Source of the DNA: CAZDHT01 sp964505325
GTDB lineage: Bacteria; Planctomycetota; PUPC01
Direction: 5' to 3'
Length of the DNA stretch: 15,361 bases
NCBI GenBank assembly: GCA_964505325.1
Contig: CAZDHT010000108.1
Location: 1 to 15,361, forward strand
Shown: piece by piece, positions 13,297 through 15,361 of the stretch
How the letters are laid out: each line of letters opens with the position of its first letter
How positions within the stretch are numbered: the first letter of the stretch is position 1
The notes under the pieces: model-generated
Database searches by the model: none
What the model was told of the DNA's origin: nothing
What the model saw: the letters and a program-made list of their open reading frames with translations, nothing else
Translations under genes and position numbers: made by a program

Positions 13297-14879
13297 GGGC
13301 GGCGACCGCTGCACTGATGCTGCTGACATTGGCCGCTCCGCTCCACGCCCAGGCGCCGTCCAAGGTCTCGTTCAAGGAGGTCCCGCTCACCCACGTGCTC
13401 TCCGGCTTCGTGCAGGGCAGCCTCCGCGTCAGCCCCGACTACCGCCACGCCGCATACGTGGCCGAGCGGAAGGGCAAGTGCCTCGCCGTGGCCGACGGCA
13501 AGGAAAGCCGCGAGTACGAGTTGATCGACGCGAGTACCCTCCGCTTGGGCCCGGACGGTCAAGTGGCGTTCTCCGCACGACGTGGCGGGAAGGACATCGC
13601 CGTCCTTGGTCGGCAGGAGACCGTCGTCGACGGCCGCGTCGATCCGTACAACTTCGTGCTCAGCCCCGACGGGATGCGCCTCGCGTGCAAGGTGCAGCGC
13701 GGGGCCAAGGCGCTGGTCGTCCTCGACGGCGTCGAGGGCAAGATCTACGACGGCGTCTGGGAACTGGTCTTCAGCCCGGCCGGCCCCCGGTTGGTCTACG
13801 TTGCGTGGCGCGGGACCCGGTGCCTGATGGTCGTCAACACCGAAGAGCAGCCGGCGTTCGACCGGACGTGGGCGCCGACGTTCAGCCCCGACGGCAAACG
13901 GCTGGCATACCTCGCCCGCCGCGGCGAGAAGCAACTGGTCATGGTCGATGCCAAGCCCGGCGTCGAGTACGACCGCATCGGCGAGGGGACCGTTCGCTTC
14001 AGCGCCGACGGCAAGCGGGTGGGATACGCCGCCCGGCACGGCAAGAAGCATCGCATCGTCATCGACGGTCGGGAAGGCCCCGAGTACGACTGGATCGGCC
14101 AGGAGGGCCCGGTGTTCAGCCCGGACGGACGCTGCCTCGCCTACCGGGCCGGACGCGCCCGGCAACAGTTCGTCGTCGTCGACGGCAAGGAGGGCAAGCC
14201 GTACCGGCTCGTCGGTCGGCCTCAGTTCCTGGCGGAGGGCAACCGCGTGATGTACTGGGTCTTCCTCGCCCACAACCGGCGGATGGTCGTCATCGGCGAC
14301 GTCGAAGGCAAAGTCTACGACGGCGTCGACCGCTTCAGCATGCGCGGCAGCCCGGACGGCAAGCACGTCGCCTACCGCGCCTGGAAGGGAGGCAAATCGG
14401 TGCTCGTCGTCGACGGCAAGGAACGCCATCCGTGCGACGGCCTCCAGCGCGGCTCGCTGCTGTTCAGCCCGGACGGCGCGCACTTGGCGTGGATCCTGTA
14501 TCGCCCCGGCGCGCGGCGGGTCGTCCTGGACGGCGTGCCGGGCAAGCCCTACGCGCTGCCCATGCACCTCGCCTTCAGCCCGGACGGCCGCCACCTCGCG
14601 TACTGGGCGCTCGGCAAGGGCTGGTGGATCGTCGTCGACGGCGTCGAGTGCAAGTCCTACGGCTACGACCGACGCGCCGCGATTGTCTTCGACGGCCCGA
14701 GGTCCTTCTACACCCTCGCCAGCAAGACCGTCCCCGGCCGCGGTGCACAGATCGTTCGCATCGAGGCCCAAATCACCGCACGGACCACTGCTCACAGCTT
14801 GCCCGCCGACTCGCCGGGCGTGGCCTTGGCGCGGTCCGGGGCCGCGGCGAAGGCGAGCCCGCCGGCCACCGATCACTGA
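13293..14879 (+). CDS. secreted beta-propeller-like protein with about 12 PD40/TolB-like repeats
   Basis: The protein has 528 residues with a signal peptide at 1-19 (MRAATAALMLLTLAAPLHA/Q). From about 43 to 490 it consists of units of 37-40 residues with the pattern F-SPDGkrlAY-A-rGgK-lvVVDGkEGk-YD-i. SPDG-type turns occur near residues 47, 86, 124, 161, 198, 237, 276, 313, 353, 392 and 429, and a degenerate one near 467. SPDGxxxAY is the hallmark of WD40-like/PD40 repeats found in TolB and peptidase propellers, so one or two propellers are likely. The tail (495-528) is Ala/Ser/Pro-rich and without motifs. No enzyme domain is attached. The 4-nt overlap with the duplicated-module gene implies that the two products are made together and may act together outside the cytoplasm (inference). 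The ligand is unknown. Confidence 0.82.
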   Translation: MRAATAALMLLTLAAPLHAQAPSKVSFKEVPLTHVLSGFVQGSLRVSPDYRHAAYVAERKGKCLAVADGKESREYELIDASTLRLGPDGQVAFSARRGGKDIAVLGRQETVVDGRVDPYNFVLSPDGMRLACKVQRGAKALVVLDGVEGKIYDGVWELVFSPAGPRLVYVAWRGTRCLMVVNTEEQPAFDRTWAPTFSPDGKRLAYLARRGEKQLVMVDAKPGVEYDRIGEGTVRFSADGKRVGYAARHGKKHRIVIDGREGPEYDWIGQEGPVFSPDGRCLAYRAGRARQQFVVVDGKEGKPYRLVGRPQFLAEGNRVMYWVFLAHNRRMVVIGDVEGKVYDGVDRFSMRGSPDGKHVAYRAWKGGKSVLVVDGKERHPCDGLQRGSLLFSPDGAHLAWILYRPGARRVVLDGVPGKPYALPMHLAFSPDGRHLAYWALGKGWWIVVDGVECKSYGYDRRAAIVFDGPRSFYTLASKTVPGRGAQIVRIEAQITARTTAHSLPADSPGVALARSGAAAKASPPATDH

Positions 14880-15013
14880 CCGCCGGCCGCTAAACTGGTT
14901 TGGGCGCCCAACCGTATTCTCGGGGTGGTGACGGCGTGCTCCTTTCCGCGCTCGTTCCAGGGAAACTCGATCCTCAAGGTCGCGACAAGGTCGTCAGCCA
15001 GAGGGATTGACTC

Positions 15014-15040
15014 ACCACCGAGACCACAGAGACCACGAAG
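15014..15040 (+). repeat. three tandem 9-bp units (ACCACNGAG-type), cluster 1
   Basis: ACCACCGAG, ACCACAGAG and ACCACGAAG follow one another without spacers. Confidence 0.65.
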
Positions 15041-15197
15041 AGTCGGTCCTCAGTCGCCCGACCGTCCTCTTCCGGCCCTTTGGCGCCGCGTGGTCAAATC
15101 TGCCTTCCGGCTGCAACTCCCAAGCCTACTCCCAAAAGCGATCCCCTTCAACCGGGACCTCACGCTCGAAAACAAATAGTGAAGTAAGTGAGATTTC

Positions 15198-15224
15198 ACC
15201 GCAGAGATCACGGAAATCGCAGAG
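15198..15224 (+). repeat. three tandem 9-bp units, cluster 2
   Basis: ACCGCAGAG, ATCACGGAA and ATCGCAGAG keep the same 9-bp period and AYCRC core as cluster 1, 184 bp downstream. Confidence 0.6.
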
Positions 15225-15304
15225 AACTCCCGAGGGATCAAGAGCTGACGACTTTGTGTCCAATGGCCCCCGGCCCCCGGCCGCCACCGGCTCGCCCGAC
15301 CATA

Positions 15305-15359
15305 AGAGACATAAGCCATTGTCTCTGCGGCCTCTGCCGGACACGGAACACCGTGTCCG
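15305..15359. repeat. two hairpins, with an inverted GCAGAG pair
   Basis: AGAGAC/GTCTCT (15305-15310 and 15321-15326) and CGGACACGG/CCGTGTCCG (15338-15346 and 15351-15359, loop AACA) form stems of 6 and 9 bp. Between them CTCTGC occurs at 15323 and 15332, 9 bp apart, the reverse complement of the GCAGAG core of cluster 2. Confidence 0.55.
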
Positions 15360-15361
15360 CG

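Larger units (their letters stand above)
14880..15361. other. noncoding tail with 9-bp-period repeats and hairpins
   Basis: No convincing gene is present; short frames on both strands lack ribosome sites and protein character. The stretch contains a TTGGGCGCCCAA palindrome (14900-14911), two clusters of 9-bp units (15014-15040 and 15198-15224), an inverted pair of the same unit (15323-15337), and hairpins at 15305-15326 and 15338-15359. None of the stems near 14879 has a T-tract, so the operon terminator is not evident. Confidence 0.55.

Noticed and set aside
13420..14720. CRISPR array or DNA tandem repeat
   Set aside because: The periodicity of about 114 bp is at protein level (SPDG units) with diverged DNA; there are no identical repeats with unique spacers.
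9892..14876. Three minus-strand frames of 538-580 codons opposite the duplicated-module and propeller genes
   Set aside because: The plus-strand frames have signal peptides, ribosome sites and repeat structure; the minus frames show only compositional bias.

Overview
The window is a GC-rich piece of a bacterial metagenome-type scaffold. It contains a 100-N gap at 6799-6898 flanked by an identical 55-bp sequence. The gene content is typical of Planctomycetota or a related PVC lineage: a PEP-CTERM-sorted protein with autotransporter-type beta-strand repeats, a secreted FG-GAP/VCBS protein with an ASPIC/UnbV end, a DUF4091-type glycoside-hydrolase-like protein, and several large exported proteins of poorly known family. 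The lineage is inferred from gene families only; no rRNA or marker gene is present.

Layout. At 1-317, on the minus strand, lies a tRNA-Asn-like gene with a 9-nt anticodon loop, followed by a good rho-independent terminator. At 308-2055 (minus) is an apparent two-gene unit. A ThuA/amidotransferase-like plus M14 zinc-carboxypeptidase fusion is followed by the 61-codon 5' stump of a secreted VCBS-type gene, whose reading frame ends inside the tRNA. At 2216-3922 (minus) is the PEP-CTERM protein. From 3923 to 5073 is about 1.15 kb without a convincing gene. It holds a perfect Shine-Dalgarno followed by a 6-codon leader ORF, an AT-rich palindrome, and a dense series of strong inverted repeats.

The plus strand then carries a secreted VCBS/ASPIC protein (5074-6729), a repeat-rich 0.5-kb spacer with the gap and a 25-codon duplicate of that gene's 3' end, and a compact three-gene run. 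The run is a DUF4091/GH123-like protein (7245-10016), a protein made of two tandem copies of a RIFT-barrel-like plus alpha/alpha-toroid-like module (10096-13296), and, overlapping it by ATGA, a repeat protein with about 12 units of 38 residues (13293-14879). The last 480 bases are noncoding and hold short 9-bp-period repeats and hairpins.

How the genes may work together. Five of the six full-length proteins begin with a signal peptide, and the M14 protein's partner stump also has one. The plus-strand run therefore looks like an exported carbohydrate-processing or surface-display locus (inference): a glycosidase-like protein, a lyase/toroid-like protein and two repeat scaffolds. No transporter, regulator, sulfatase or SusC/D pair is visible, so the substrate cannot be named. 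The features most worth a second look are the internally duplicated 1066-residue protein, the hairpin repeat that duplicates together with a gene's 3' end, and the abnormal tRNA at a gene-truncation junction.
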